From Mycolicibacterium sp. CBMA 234 (GTDB taxonomy: Bacteria > Actinomycetota > Actinomycetes > Mycobacteriales > Mycobacteriaceae): DNA of 64,000 bases. Each line of letters starts with the position of its first letter. Positions within the stretch are counted from its first letter, which is position 1. Below, in pieces: positions 33,891 through 42,728 of the stretch. The notes beneath the pieces are model-generated. The model had not been told where the DNA came from. It did no database searches and worked only from the letters and a program-made list of their open reading frames with translations. The stretch spans positions 62,001 through 126,000 of the forward strand of contig NZ_MPKW01000001.1 in assembly GCF_009729415.1 (NCBI RefSeq), read 5' to 3'. Both the position numbers and the translations under genes were made by a program.

Positions 33891-34745
33891 GTGCCTGTCC
33901 TGAACCGAAGAGCCTTTCTGGCCGGTCTCGGGGCACTAATCACTGTCCCGCCGGCGGTCGCGACCATCGAGGTGATCCGTTCGGAGATAGCTTCTTCGAC
34001 GACCGCGCCCCCGTCGGCCGCACTGGCGGCCAGCGCACCCGGACTACTCAGTGCTGGGGGACCGGCCAAGCCGCAACTGCTGCCCCCACCACCGGCATCA
34101 GCACGCGTGGCGCTGCCCGGTACTGGCGTCCTGACCGTGCTCCCCGGTCACGGGGATCTGCTTGCCGTCACCGTCGACGACGGAGTCGACAGCAACGTCG
34201 TCCGGCAGTACACCCAGTTCGCCAAGGACACGGGCATCCGGCTGACGTTCTTCGTCAACGGCATTTACCGGTCCTGGTCCGACAACGCGCCCCTGCTGCG
34301 GCCACTGGTGGAGTCGGGTCAGATTCAGCTGGGCAACCACACCTGGTCGCATCCCGACCTCACGACGCTGTCGCGGGCGCAGATCGCCGACCAGATCCAG
34401 CGCAATCAGACGTTCCTGTCCAACACGTTCGGCGTGGACGCGCGGCCGTACCTGCGGCCGCCCTACGGCCGGCACAATGCTGCGGTTCGGGCCGTCGCGG
34501 CCGACCTCGGCTACACCCTGACCACGATGTGGTCGGGTTCCTTGGCCGACTCGACGGTCATCACCGAGGACTACATCGTGAAGATGGCGGACACACATTT
34601 CCGGCCGCAGAACATCGTCCTCGGGCATCTCAACCATGCTCCGGTGACCCACGTCTTCGATCGGCTCGCCGATGTCGTCCGTGCCCGAAACCTGCGCACG
34701 GTTACCTTCAACGACGTGTTTCTCCGGCCCCGTACGACGCCATAG
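33891..34745 (+). CDS. Secreted polysaccharide deacetylase family protein
   Basis: The 284-residue protein has a Tat-like signal (LNRRAFLAGLGALITV), a Pro/Ala-rich linker and a NodB domain. Metal-site pieces are seen: TVDDGVDSN (usually TFDDG), HTWSHPD with the His pair, and RPPYGRHN. It should remove acetyl groups from an envelope polysaccharide. The Phe-to-Val change in the first motif is a little unusual, but both Asp remain. Start is GTG. LpqH-like lipoprotein follows. Confidence 0.85.
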   Translation: MPVLNRRAFLAGLGALITVPPAVATIEVIRSEIASSTTAPPSAALAASAPGLLSAGGPAKPQLLPPPPASARVALPGTGVLTVLPGHGDLLAVTVDDGVDSNVVRQYTQFAKDTGIRLTFFVNGIYRSWSDNAPLLRPLVESGQIQLGNHTWSHPDLTTLSRAQIADQIQRNQTFLSNTFGVDARPYLRPPYGRHNAAVRAVAADLGYTLTTMWSGSLADSTVITEDYIVKMADTHFRPQNIVLGHLNHAPVTHVFDRLADVVRARNLRTVTFNDVFLRPRTTP

Positions 34746-34839
34746 CCCGTTTATCGACTGCGATCGTTGGGTATTCAACCTGTGCCTACGGCGGTTCGGG
34801 GCGCCGATGTCATGCCGGTGCGACGAGAGGGGTCGGAAG

Positions 34840-35367
34840 ATGAAGCGGTGGATAGTCGCCGGTGCGGCCGGCGCAGCGATCGTCGTCGGGATTACCGCGG
34901 TCGGCTGCGCCGGCGAGAAAACACCGGTTGAGCACACCAGCTCACCGGGTAGTTCGGTGACCAGCAGCCCGTCAAGCACGTCGCCGCCCTCCGGCGCCGC
35001 TAACGGCTATCCGACTACCTACCCGCCGCCTGATCAAGCCGCAGTGAATATCGATGGCGCGCAACAGATCATCGCCGGCAGTGTGGTCTGTACGACCGTC
35101 GTCGGCAATCTCAACATTGCCGTCGGCGAAGGGGCGTCCGGCATGGCGGTGGTGATATCCCCGGATGCGACGGTCGTGCATTCGGTTGGTCTCGGCAACG
35201 TCAATGGAGTCTTTCTTGGCTTCCAGCAAGGCATTTCGGGTGGCCAAGCCACCGCGTCCAAGAACGGCACCACATACACCATCAGCGGTACCGCCACGGG
35301 TGTCACCGCAGCGATACCGCCTGTGATGGTGAGCAAGCCCTTCGAAATCAAGGTCACCTGCCCGTAG
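34840..35367 (+). CDS. LpqH (19 kDa antigen) family lipoprotein
   Basis: The 175-residue lipoprotein has a signal peptide and lipobox with Cys23 (ITAVGC), a Ser/Thr/Pro-rich spacer, then a domain matching mycobacterial LpqH: INIDGAQQ-like opening, GSVVCTTVVGNLNIAVGEG, SVGLGNVNGVFLGF, ISGTATGV and a C-terminal FEIKVTCP whose Cys pairs with the earlier one. LpqH homologues are surface lipoproteins and TLR2 agonists. ATG at 34840 follows GAGGGGTCGGAAG. This may be one of several paralogues, so I give no symbol. Confidence 0.88.
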   Translation: MKRWIVAGAAGAAIVVGITAVGCAGEKTPVEHTSSPGSSVTSSPSSTSPPSGAANGYPTTYPPPDQAAVNIDGAQQIIAGSVVCTTVVGNLNIAVGEGASGMAVVISPDATVVHSVGLGNVNGVFLGFQQGISGGQATASKNGTTYTISGTATGVTAAIPPVMVSKPFEIKVTCP

Positions 35368-35371
35368 GGCG

Positions 35372-36871
35372 TCAAGCAGCTATTTGGGTCACGTTGTACT
35401 TGTGCGTCTCGGCCCGCGGTTGCGCCATCCTCGAGTGGGACCTGCCGTAACCGAAGTAAAGGACCGCGCCGACCGCCATCCAGACGAGGAACCGCAGCCA
35501 GGTTTCGACCTCCAGGTTGATCATCAGCCACAGGCATGACAGCGCGGCGAGGATCGGGAGCGCCGGCACCAAGGGCACACGGAACCCGCGCTTAAGATCG
35601 GGCCGGGTCCGCCGCAGGACTGGGACGCCGATCGCGACCAGGATGAATGCGACGAGCGTGCCGATGTTGACCATGCCCGCGAGCGTTCCGAAGTCGACGA
35701 ACGCCGCGAGTACCGCGCACACCACGCCCACAATGACCGTCAGCCGCACGGGTGTGCCGTGCTTGCCGGTGTGCGAGAGGCGGCGGGGGAGCAGGCCGTC
35801 GCGGGACATCGCGAACAGGACCCGGGTCTGGCCGAGGAACATCACCATGACGACGGTCGACAGTCCGGCCAACGCTCCGATGGAGATGATGTTCTTCGCC
35901 CAGGTGGCGCCGTGGATGGCGAATGCTGTTGCGAGGGTGGCATTTTCGCCCTGCAGCTGCTTGTACGACACCATGCCGGTGAGGACGAACGACACGGCGA
36001 CGTAGCACACGGTGACGATGGCCAGCGCGCCGAAGATGCCGCGCGGTACGTCGCGCTGCGGGTTGCGGGTCTCCTCCGCAGCGGTGGCGACCACGTCGAA
36101 GCCGATGAAGGCGAAGAACGCGATGCTGGCCGCGGTCAGCAGGCCCAGCCATCCGAAGCTCGTGCCACCAGTTCCGGTGAGCCAGGCAAGCATTGACTGG
36201 TGCACGCCTTCGGCCTTCGCCGACGGCTCAGATGCCGGGATGAAAGGCGTGAGGTTCGATGCCTTGAAGTAAGTCGCGCCCACAACAAGGATCAGGACGA
36301 TCACCGCGAGTTTGATCGCGACGGCGACCGCGGACACCCGCGACGATAGCTTGGTTCCGGTGGCCAGCAGGACACCGACGATGGCGATGATCACCAAAGC
36401 ACCCCAGTCGAACTTCACGGACCCAATGTGCACCACTGGCGATACCGCTCCGCCGAGGACTTCGCCGAGATATTGCGACCAGCCTTTGGCGACAACGGAT
36501 ACCGCGAGCGCGAACTCCAGAATCAGGTCCCAGCCGATGATCCACGCGATCAGCTCACCGAAGGTGGCGTAGGCGTAGGTATAGGCGCTGCCGGCGACGG
36601 GGACAGTCGAGGCGAACTCGGCGTAGCACAGTGCGGTGAGCCCGCACGTGATCGCCGCGATGACGAAGGCGACCGACACGGCCGGCCCCGCCATGGTGCC
36701 CGCAGTCTGAGCAGTAAGGGTGAAGATGCCGGCGCCGATGACGACGGCGACGCCGAAAACTGTGAGATCCCTTGCCGTCAGGTCCTTGCGGAGCTTCGAA
36801 TCCGGTTCGTCGGTATCCCGGATCGACTGTTCGACCGACTTGGTGCGGAACAACCCGCCGCCGGCGCCCAT
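35372..36871 (-). CDS. APC-family amino acid permease
   Basis: The 499-residue transporter has 12 or more membrane segments. ARDLTVFGVAVVIGAGIFTLT holds the substrate-binding GAGIF of APC transporters, and the C-terminus has two further segments, as in cationic amino-acid transporter-type permeases. Its ATG shares one base with the stop of the upstream Leu/Phe/Val dehydrogenase gene (TGATG), so the two are coupled, suggesting uptake of branched-chain or aromatic amino acids. The stop lies five bases from the convergent LpqH gene. Confidence 0.88.
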   Translation of the reverse strand: MGAGGGLFRTKSVEQSIRDTDEPDSKLRKDLTARDLTVFGVAVVIGAGIFTLTAQTAGTMAGPAVSVAFVIAAITCGLTALCYAEFASTVPVAGSAYTYAYATFGELIAWIIGWDLILEFALAVSVVAKGWSQYLGEVLGGAVSPVVHIGSVKFDWGALVIIAIVGVLLATGTKLSSRVSAVAVAIKLAVIVLILVVGATYFKASNLTPFIPASEPSAKAEGVHQSMLAWLTGTGGTSFGWLGLLTAASIAFFAFIGFDVVATAAEETRNPQRDVPRGIFGALAIVTVCYVAVSFVLTGMVSYKQLQGENATLATAFAIHGATWAKNIISIGALAGLSTVVMVMFLGQTRVLFAMSRDGLLPRRLSHTGKHGTPVRLTVIVGVVCAVLAAFVDFGTLAGMVNIGTLVAFILVAIGVPVLRRTRPDLKRGFRVPLVPALPILAALSCLWLMINLEVETWLRFLVWMAVGAVLYFGYGRSHSRMAQPRAETHKYNVTQIAA

Positions 36872-37941
36872 CAGATAGCCCCGTCGAGCCGCTGTTCTGC
36901 GAACAGGTTTGCGGCTGCGCCGATGCTGATGCCCGCTTCACGTGCGGTGGCGATGATCTGGCGGCAGCGGTCGAAGATACTGGTCACGTCGGATTCGACG
37001 GTCGCGCGATCGGCGCCGTGCAGCTCACCGGAGACCTGGATGAGGCCGCCGGCGTTGGCGACGAAGTCGGGTACCCAGGTGATCCCGCGACGGCCGAGCA
37101 ACAGCTCGACGTCCGGCGTCGCGAGCTGGTTGTTTGCGGCACCGCAAATCAGCTTCGCCTCGATGGTTTCAGCGCTCATAGGCGTCAGAGTAGCCCCGAG
37201 GGCACACGGAGCATAGACATCGACCGGGGCGTCGGCAACCGAATTCAGGACGCGCACCGCCGGGTGCTGGGTGGAGATCAGCTGCAGGGCCGCGTCGTTC
37301 ACGTCGGTGGCGTACACATCCGCGCCGTCGGCAAGGAGCAGGGCGATGAGCTCGCGGCCGACCTTGCCGACGCCTTCGACGCCGACCGTCCGACCCACCA
37401 ACGTCGGTGCGCCCCAGACGGATTCGGCACCGGCACGCATGGCGTTGAACACGCCGAGCGCGGTCAGGCGGGCACTGTCGCCCGAGCCGCCGGCGGCGGC
37501 GCTGCGGCCGGTGACGTGCTGGGTGTACTTGCCCATGATGTCCAGGTCGTCGGTGTTGGTGCCGACGTCACCGGCCGTGACGTAGCGTCCGCCCAGGGTG
37601 TTGACATAGTGCGCGAAGGCCGCGAAGAGTGCTTCGCTCTTGTCGCTGGTGGGGTCACCGATGATGACGGACTTGCCGCCGCCGAGGTTCACGCCAGCTG
37701 CCGCGGCCTTGTACGACATGCCCCACGACAGGCGAAGGACGTCTTCGAGCGCCTCGAACTCGTCGGCGTAGGGGTACATGCGGCAGCCGCCGAGTGCCGG
37801 GCCCAACGCGGTCGAGTGGATGGCGATGATCGCCTTCAGGCCCGACTCGGCATCCTCGCAGAACACGACCTGCTCGTGGCTACGCGCGCTCAACTTATGT
37901 GAGCGACCGAACACTCCGGCGGGGGTAGACACAACTGTCAC
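36871..37941 (-). CDS. Leu/Phe/Val dehydrogenase family protein
   Basis: The 356-residue enzyme oxidatively deaminates branched-chain or aromatic amino acids to 2-keto acids with NAD. Landmarks are the catalytic Lys in MSYKAAAA (Lys78), NLGGGKSVI (Lys90), DVGTNTDD and a Rossmann fold GVEGVGKVG. Start is GTG. Two 19-base inverted repeats lie directly upstream. The product keto acids are substrates for the enzyme encoded upstream, and the permease gene follows with overlapping stop/start. Confidence 0.9.
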   Translation of the reverse strand: MTVVSTPAGVFGRSHKLSARSHEQVVFCEDAESGLKAIIAIHSTALGPALGGCRMYPYADEFEALEDVLRLSWGMSYKAAAAGVNLGGGKSVIIGDPTSDKSEALFAAFAHYVNTLGGRYVTAGDVGTNTDDLDIMGKYTQHVTGRSAAAGGSGDSARLTALGVFNAMRAGAESVWGAPTLVGRTVGVEGVGKVGRELIALLLADGADVYATDVNDAALQLISTQHPAVRVLNSVADAPVDVYAPCALGATLTPMSAETIEAKLICGAANNQLATPDVELLLGRRGITWVPDFVANAGGLIQVSGELHGADRATVESDVTSIFDRCRQIIATAREAGISIGAAANLFAEQRLDGAI

Positions 37942-37958
37942 TACGGATTCCTTTCTGG

Positions 37959-37977
37959 TGCCGCATGTTTGGCGGCA
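37959..37977. repeat. Operator-like inverted repeat, copy 1 (TGCCGC-N7-GCGGCA)
   Basis: TGCCGCATGTTTGGCGGCA, with 6-base perfect arms, lies 18 bases upstream of the dehydrogenase start. It differs by one centre base from the copy at 37989-38007. Confidence 0.6.
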
Positions 37978-37988
37978 TGGGGAAGTAC

Positions 37989-38007
37989 TGCCGCATGTGT
38001 GGCGGCA
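37989..38007. repeat. Operator-like inverted repeat, copy 2 (TGCCGC-N7-GCGGCA)
   Basis: TGCCGCATGTGTGGCGGCA repeats copy 1 exactly 30 bases away, about three helical turns, so both face the same side of DNA. Possible binding sites for the Lrp-type regulator encoded at 41690-42172, or for another dimeric protein. Confidence 0.6.
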
Positions 38008-38028
38008 GGACAGATGGGGATGTTGCGG

Positions 38029-41000
38029 TCAGGCCGTGATGCCGAGGTCGCGCACGCGCGTCCAGTACTGTTCGACGTTGCCGAGCTTGACGTCCTCGTA
38101 GCCCCGCACGATGTCGGGTAGTCCGGCCGCCTCGACGGCACTGGCGTAGTTGTCAGTGGTCAGCTCGGCAGCCAGCCGGAGCACCATGTCGGTGTAGTGA
38201 GACAGCAACTGCCGCTCCACTTTCCGGACGTGGGCGTAGCCGAACGGATCGAGCTTGGTGCCGCGCAGCACCTTGGCCTTGGCCAGCAGCTTCAGTGCCA
38301 CATGCGATTTCGGCCCGAATCCGACCTTTTTCGTGCGGCCCATGGCCCGCAGGGCGGGCGGATGCAGCCGGTAGGTGAGGTTCTCGCCACCTGGCACCTG
38401 AGCCTGCACTTCGGCCAGGAAGGCCGGGTCGACCAACAGTCGCGCCACTTCGTACTCGTCCTTGTAGGCGGTGAACTTGTGCAGCCCACGCGCCACGGCC
38501 TCGCTGAACGCGGTGTTGTCGGTGATGGTGCGCTCCGACTGCCAGATGGCCTGGACTGTTTCGACGTAGCGCCGCGCGACTTTCGCGTTCTGGTAGCGCA
38601 CCAATTCGCCGGCCCGCAGTTCGACCAGTCGGCGAACCTCACCGTCGAACGTGGTGCTCGCCAACAGTTCCGGGCTCACGACGGCAGGCGCCGTCTTCGG
38701 CCGTGCGCCGTCCACCGCGGCGGCGAAGGCGGCCGGATCGGCCACCGCGACGCGGCCCCAGCGGAACGCCGCGACGTTGGCGGCGACCGCGACCCCGTTG
38801 ATGCCGATGGCCTCTTCGATGCTTGCCTCGGGCAGGCGCAGCCCGCCGTTCTGGAAGGCGGCACCAATGACCAGGAAGTTCGCCGCTGCGGTGTTGCCGA
38901 ACAGTGCCTGCGCTGCGGCGAGTGCGTCGAAGTGGGTCACGGCCCGGGTGGCCACGGTGATTCGGTCCAGCAGCGACTGAGTGTCCGGGTAGGCAACGGA
39001 CTTGTCGTAGACCATGTCGCCGGTCGGGGTCTGGCTCGTCGACGCGACGGCGACGGTGCGTTCGGCGCTGCCGTAGGCCAGGTTCCGGTTGTCGGTAGCG
39101 GTCAGTAGGTCGATCGCGATGATGCAGTCGGCGCTGCCGGAGGTGAGCCGGTTGGACGGCTCGAGTGCAGTGGTCGAGAACCGCAGGTGCGACACGACCG
39201 GTCCTGCCTTCTGACTCAGGCCGATCTGGTCGAGGCTCTCCACCTCGTAACCCGCGCGCAGCGCGGCAGTGGCCAGCACCTGGTTGACCGTGACGATCCC
39301 GGTGCCGCCGATACCTGCCAGCAGGACGTTCTGCGTGCCGGTCGGGATGCCGAATCCCGGGTCCGCGACGCGCGGCGGCTCCGCGGTCTTGGCTCGCCGG
39401 GAAGCCTTGCGGCCCTTGGTGTCCGGGGTCAGCTCGACCGTGACGAACGACGGGCAGTCGCCGTCGAGGCAGGTGTAGTCGGTGTTGCACGACGTCTGGT
39501 CGATGCGGGTCTTGCGGCCAAACTCAGTGTCGACCGGCTGCACGGACAAGCAGTTCGACTTGGTGCCGCAGTCGCCGCAGCCCTCGCAGGCCGCTTCGTT
39601 GATGACGACGCGGGTGTTGCGGGTGGGCAGGGTGCCGCGCTTACGCTGGCGGCGCGCGTCAGCGGCGCAGTGCTGGTCGTAAATGAGGACGGTGACGCCC
39701 GGGATCTCGCGCAAGAGCTTCTGTGCTTCATCGAGTCGGTCGCGGTGCCACAGCAGTGTGCCTTTTGCGAGCGCTTTCTTGTTGTGCCGCTTGGGTTCAT
39801 CGGCGCAGATGATGATCTGCTTGACGCCTTCGGTGGTCAGCTTGTGGGTGAGTCCCGCCACGCCGAGTCCGCCCTCAACGTCCTGGGCGCCCGTCATTGC
39901 GACGACCGCGTTGTAGAGCAGTTTGTAGGTGATGTTGACCCCGGCGGCGATGCAGGCCTGGACCGCGAGCTGCCCGGAGTGGAAGAAGGTGCCGTCGCCG
40001 ACGTTCTGGAACAGGTGCGGCACATCGGTGAACGGAGCCTGGCCGATCCACTGGCTGCCTTCGCCGCCCATCTGGGTCAGGCCCACCACGGCGCTGTCAT
40101 CGCGGCCGGACATCGTCACCAGCGTGTGGCAGCCGATGCCGCCGCCGCCGATCGAGCCCTCGGGGATCGCGGTGGAGCGGTTGTGCGGGCAGCCGCTGCA
40201 GAAGTACGCGGTTCGCTTGGCGGACAACACTTCCAGCGACAGCGCGGGCGGCGGGGTCCGCTTGAGCTCGACGTGATCGCGCAACACGCGGCGTAGCGGC
40301 GCCAGCAGGCGGGCGGCGGTCAGCTCGCCACCGAGCGGGAACAGTGGTGCACCTGTGGTGTCGTACTTGCCGGTGATCTGCGGGGCTTGCGCTGTGCCGT
40401 AAAGGATTTCGCGAACCTGGGTTTCGATGAACGCGGTCTTGTCCTCGACTACGATCACCTGCTCCAGGCCGCGGGCGAACTCGCGGACCGACTGCTGGCC
40501 CACCGGATACGGCATTCCGATGCGCAGCAGGCGGATTCCCGCGCGGTGCAGCGCCGCGTCGTCGACACCGAGGTCGATGAGGGCCTGACGTACCGCGTCG
40601 AAGGTGGTGCCGGTGGCGGCGATACCGATCTTCGCGCGGGTCGGGTCGACCTCAAGTACATCGAGGTTGTTCACATCGCCGAAGGCGCGGACGGTCGCCC
40701 AGCGCGGACCGTAGAGGTCGGCCTCGGCGAGCAGGCTGTCGGCCGGTGCGGCCATGGGGCGCTGCAGGTAGGTGAATGGCTTTCCATCCCAAAGGATCTC
40801 GGGCGCAGTGATCGCGAGGTCGGCTACCTCGGCGTCGACCGTCCACGCACCGTCGGCGACGTCGGCGACGATCTTCATCGCGACGATGCAGCCCGAGGCC
40901 CGCGACAACGCGACGCCCTGCATGCCCATCGTGATGATCTCTTCGGCGTTGCGCGGGAACAGTACCGGGATGCCCAGCGACGCGAGCGTCCGTTCGCTGA

Positions 41001-41526
41001 CCGCCGGCACCGTCGACGACTTCGACGCCGGGTCATCGCCGACGAGCAGCAGCACGCCGCCGCGGGGGTTGACGCCGTACATGTTGGCGTGCCGGAGCGC
41101 GTCGGTCGCACGGTCGACGCCGGGGCCCTTGCCGTACCAGATACCGACGACGCCGTCGTGCGTTGCCTTTCCAGCGGGGAGGTCGGTCTGGCTGCCCCAC
41201 ACCGAGGTGGCGGCGAGCTCTTCGTTGAATCCCGGGGTGAACACGACGTCGTGCTCGGTCAGCACGCTCGGCATACCCAGCAGCATCTTGTCGACGCCGC
41301 CGAGCGGGCTGCCCTGGTAACCGGACACGAAAGTCGCGACGCGGCGGCCAACGCGCAGATCACGGACGTGCTGCTCGACCATCATGCGAGCGATGGCCTG
41401 CACCCCGGTCAGGAGGACCGGGCCAGCGCCGGAGCGGTAGCGGTCGTTGAGGTCATAGGGCGCGGCGGGCTCTGCCGCGGCCGGATTTGATCCGGCGAGT
41501 TCGGATCGGGACAACACACTGGTCAC
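38029..41526 (-). CDS. Fused indolepyruvate/2-oxoacid ferredoxin oxidoreductase
   Basis: The 1165-residue enzyme oxidatively decarboxylates aryl or branched 2-oxo acids to acyl-CoA, passing electrons to ferredoxin. Regions in order: an alpha-type N-terminal half (GYQGSPLGGVD), the thiamine-diphosphate region (GCPHNRST, GGGGIGCHTLV, MGGEGSQWIG), an iron-sulfur cluster motif CEGCGDCGTKSNC, and a beta/gamma-type C-terminal half (LLAGIGGTGIVTVNQVL). GTG at 41526 is chosen because GGAGG lies six bases ahead of it. The Lrp regulator is encoded upstream, the dehydrogenase downstream. Confidence 0.9.
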   Translation of the reverse strand: MTSVLSRSELAGSNPAAAEPAAPYDLNDRYRSGAGPVLLTGVQAIARMMVEQHVRDLRVGRRVATFVSGYQGSPLGGVDKMLLGMPSVLTEHDVVFTPGFNEELAATSVWGSQTDLPAGKATHDGVVGIWYGKGPGVDRATDALRHANMYGVNPRGGVLLLVGDDPASKSSTVPAVSERTLASLGIPVLFPRNAEEIITMGMQGVALSRASGCIVAMKIVADVADGAWTVDAEVADLAITAPEILWDGKPFTYLQRPMAAPADSLLAEADLYGPRWATVRAFGDVNNLDVLEVDPTRAKIGIAATGTTFDAVRQALIDLGVDDAALHRAGIRLLRIGMPYPVGQQSVREFARGLEQVIVVEDKTAFIETQVREILYGTAQAPQITGKYDTTGAPLFPLGGELTAARLLAPLRRVLRDHVELKRTPPPALSLEVLSAKRTAYFCSGCPHNRSTAIPEGSIGGGGIGCHTLVTMSGRDDSAVVGLTQMGGEGSQWIGQAPFTDVPHLFQNVGDGTFFHSGQLAVQACIAAGVNITYKLLYNAVVAMTGAQDVEGGLGVAGLTHKLTTEGVKQIIICADEPKRHNKKALAKGTLLWHRDRLDEAQKLLREIPGVTVLIYDQHCAADARRQRKRGTLPTRNTRVVINEAACEGCGDCGTKSNCLSVQPVDTEFGRKTRIDQTSCNTDYTCLDGDCPSFVTVELTPDTKGRKASRRAKTAEPPRVADPGFGIPTGTQNVLLAGIGGTGIVTVNQVLATAALRAGYEVESLDQIGLSQKAGPVVSHLRFSTTALEPSNRLTSGSADCIIAIDLLTATDNRNLAYGSAERTVAVASTSQTPTGDMVYDKSVAYPDTQSLLDRITVATRAVTHFDALAAAQALFGNTAAANFLVIGAAFQNGGLRLPEASIEEAIGINGVAVAANVAAFRWGRVAVADPAAFAAAVDGARPKTAPAVVSPELLASTTFDGEVRRLVELRAGELVRYQNAKVARRYVETVQAIWQSERTITDNTAFSEAVARGLHKFTAYKDEYEVARLLVDPAFLAEVQAQVPGGENLTYRLHPPALRAMGRTKKVGFGPKSHVALKLLAKAKVLRGTKLDPFGYAHVRKVERQLLSHYTDMVLRLAAELTTDNYASAVEAAGLPDIVRGYEDVKLGNVEQYWTRVRDLGITA

Positions 41527-41661
41527 TGACAACCTCCACACTTTCCGCCACTCAGATCGCTAGCTATAAATCGAGAACTATTAGCAATCGGTGCAGCGAA
41601 ATCTGCCCCTGCGGGCGAACTGCGTCAATAGTCAGGTGAAATGTTGATCAGACTGCTCAAT

Positions 41662-41684
41662 TGTGACCTGGCGCACTGTGACCT
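41662..41684. promoter_or_regulatory. Direct repeat TGTGACCT upstream of the oxidoreductase gene
   Basis: TGTGACCT occurs at 41662-41669 and 41677-41684, 15 bases apart, in the 163-base gap between the Lrp gene and the oxidoreductase start. The gap also has an AT-rich stretch (41561-41585). Candidate regulator site; unproven. Confidence 0.3.
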
Positions 41685-41689
41685 ACGCA

Positions 41690-42172
41690 TCATTTTGTTC
41701 GACGTTGTGTCACATACTGCACAAGAGGGAGCGATCGATACTCAACCGGAGTTGCCATCGCCAGCATGGTTTCGGAGTGCTTCACTCCGTCGATGCGGTG
41801 CACCTGCTGGATCACGCTGAGCAGTTCCTCTTGTGTCTGCGCAGCGATGCGGACCAACAGATCCGCGCGCCCGGTCGTCGCGTGTACCTCCAGGACGTGG
41901 GGGACGCCACGCAGTGCCTCGATGATGTCGTTCATCTTCGTCTGGTCCGTCTCGATGAAGACCAACGCGTGCACCGCGAATCCGAGCTCGGACAGATTGA
42001 TGTTGGGCGGGTAGCCGCGCACCAACCCGGACTCTTCGAGCCGCTTCATGCGCGCCTGCACCGTGTTCCGGGCGACCTTCAGCCGTGACGCCAATTCGAG
42101 AATCGGCGTCCGCGGGTCGGCGGCCAGCTCCGACAACAGCGCGGCGTCCAGGGCGTCGAGCTTGATGGTCAT
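41690..42172 (-). CDS. Lrp/AsnC family transcriptional regulator
   Basis: The 160-residue protein has an N-terminal HTH (LDALDAALLSELAADPRTPI, then ELASRLKVARNTVQARMKRLEE) and a C-terminal ACT-like RAM domain (HALVFIETDQTKM, GRADLLVRIA). These regulators sense amino acids. ATG at 42172 is chosen over a start five codons earlier. It lies directly upstream of the oxidoreductase-dehydrogenase-permease genes on the same strand, which makes them its likely targets. Confidence 0.9.
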   Translation of the reverse strand: MTIKLDALDAALLSELAADPRTPILELASRLKVARNTVQARMKRLEESGLVRGYPPNINLSELGFAVHALVFIETDQTKMNDIIEALRGVPHVLEVHATTGRADLLVRIAAQTQEELLSVIQQVHRIDGVKHSETMLAMATPVEYRSLPLVQYVTQRRTK

Positions 42173-42200
42173 GCGGCATTTTCCCACGGAAACACCGTGG

Positions 42201-42680
42201 TCACGCCGATTCGGCGACGGTCACCTGCGCTTCACAGCGGACCTCAAAGTTGACCGAATTCGCGATGAAGCACAGGTGGTGAGCGCGGACGTGGACGTCG
42301 GCGAGCGCGTCGCGGTGCCGCTCGTCGGCAATCTGCACGACGGGACGGAGCACCACGTCGGTGAAATGCCCACCGCCGTCCGCGGTTTCAGCCATGGTGC
42401 CCGACGGATGGTCGGTGTATCCGGTGACGACGATGCCTTGTTGCGAACACAGCGCCAGCACCCACAGCATGTGGCACTGCGACAGCGATGCCACGAGCAG
42501 TTCCTCCGGGTTCCAGCGCTGTGGCACACCGCGGAACGCGGGGTCGGCGGTACCGAGGATCGTCGGCTTCCCGTCGGCGCTGAGTTCGTGTGCGCGCTCG
42601 TACTCGCGGTAGCCGGAGGTTCCCGTGCCGGTGTTGCCGGTCCACGTCACGTCGAGTTCGTAGTGGTGAGTTTTCGCCAT
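42201..42680 (-). CDS. OsmC family protein
   Basis: The 159-residue protein has two conserved Cys: one in ELLVASLSQCHMLW and one in AHHLCFIANS, the catalytic pair of OsmC/Ohr thiol peroxidases that reduce organic hydroperoxides. The RWNPEELL lead-in is typical. Its stop is 28 bases upstream of the Lrp start, so the two may be cotranscribed. Confidence 0.88.
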   Translation of the reverse strand: MAKTHHYELDVTWTGNTGTGTSGYREYERAHELSADGKPTILGTADPAFRGVPQRWNPEELLVASLSQCHMLWVLALCSQQGIVVTGYTDHPSGTMAETADGGGHFTDVVLRPVVQIADERHRDALADVHVRAHHLCFIANSVNFEVRCEAQVTVAESA

Positions 42681-42728
42681 GGCGCGCGCCCCCTTCGTTG
42701 TGGTGGTCGCCCGCCAGTGTCTACGAGG

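Noticed and set aside
36228..36545. Several short frames inside the permease gene
   Set aside because: They are shadow frames in a conserved transporter gene with an uninterrupted reading frame.
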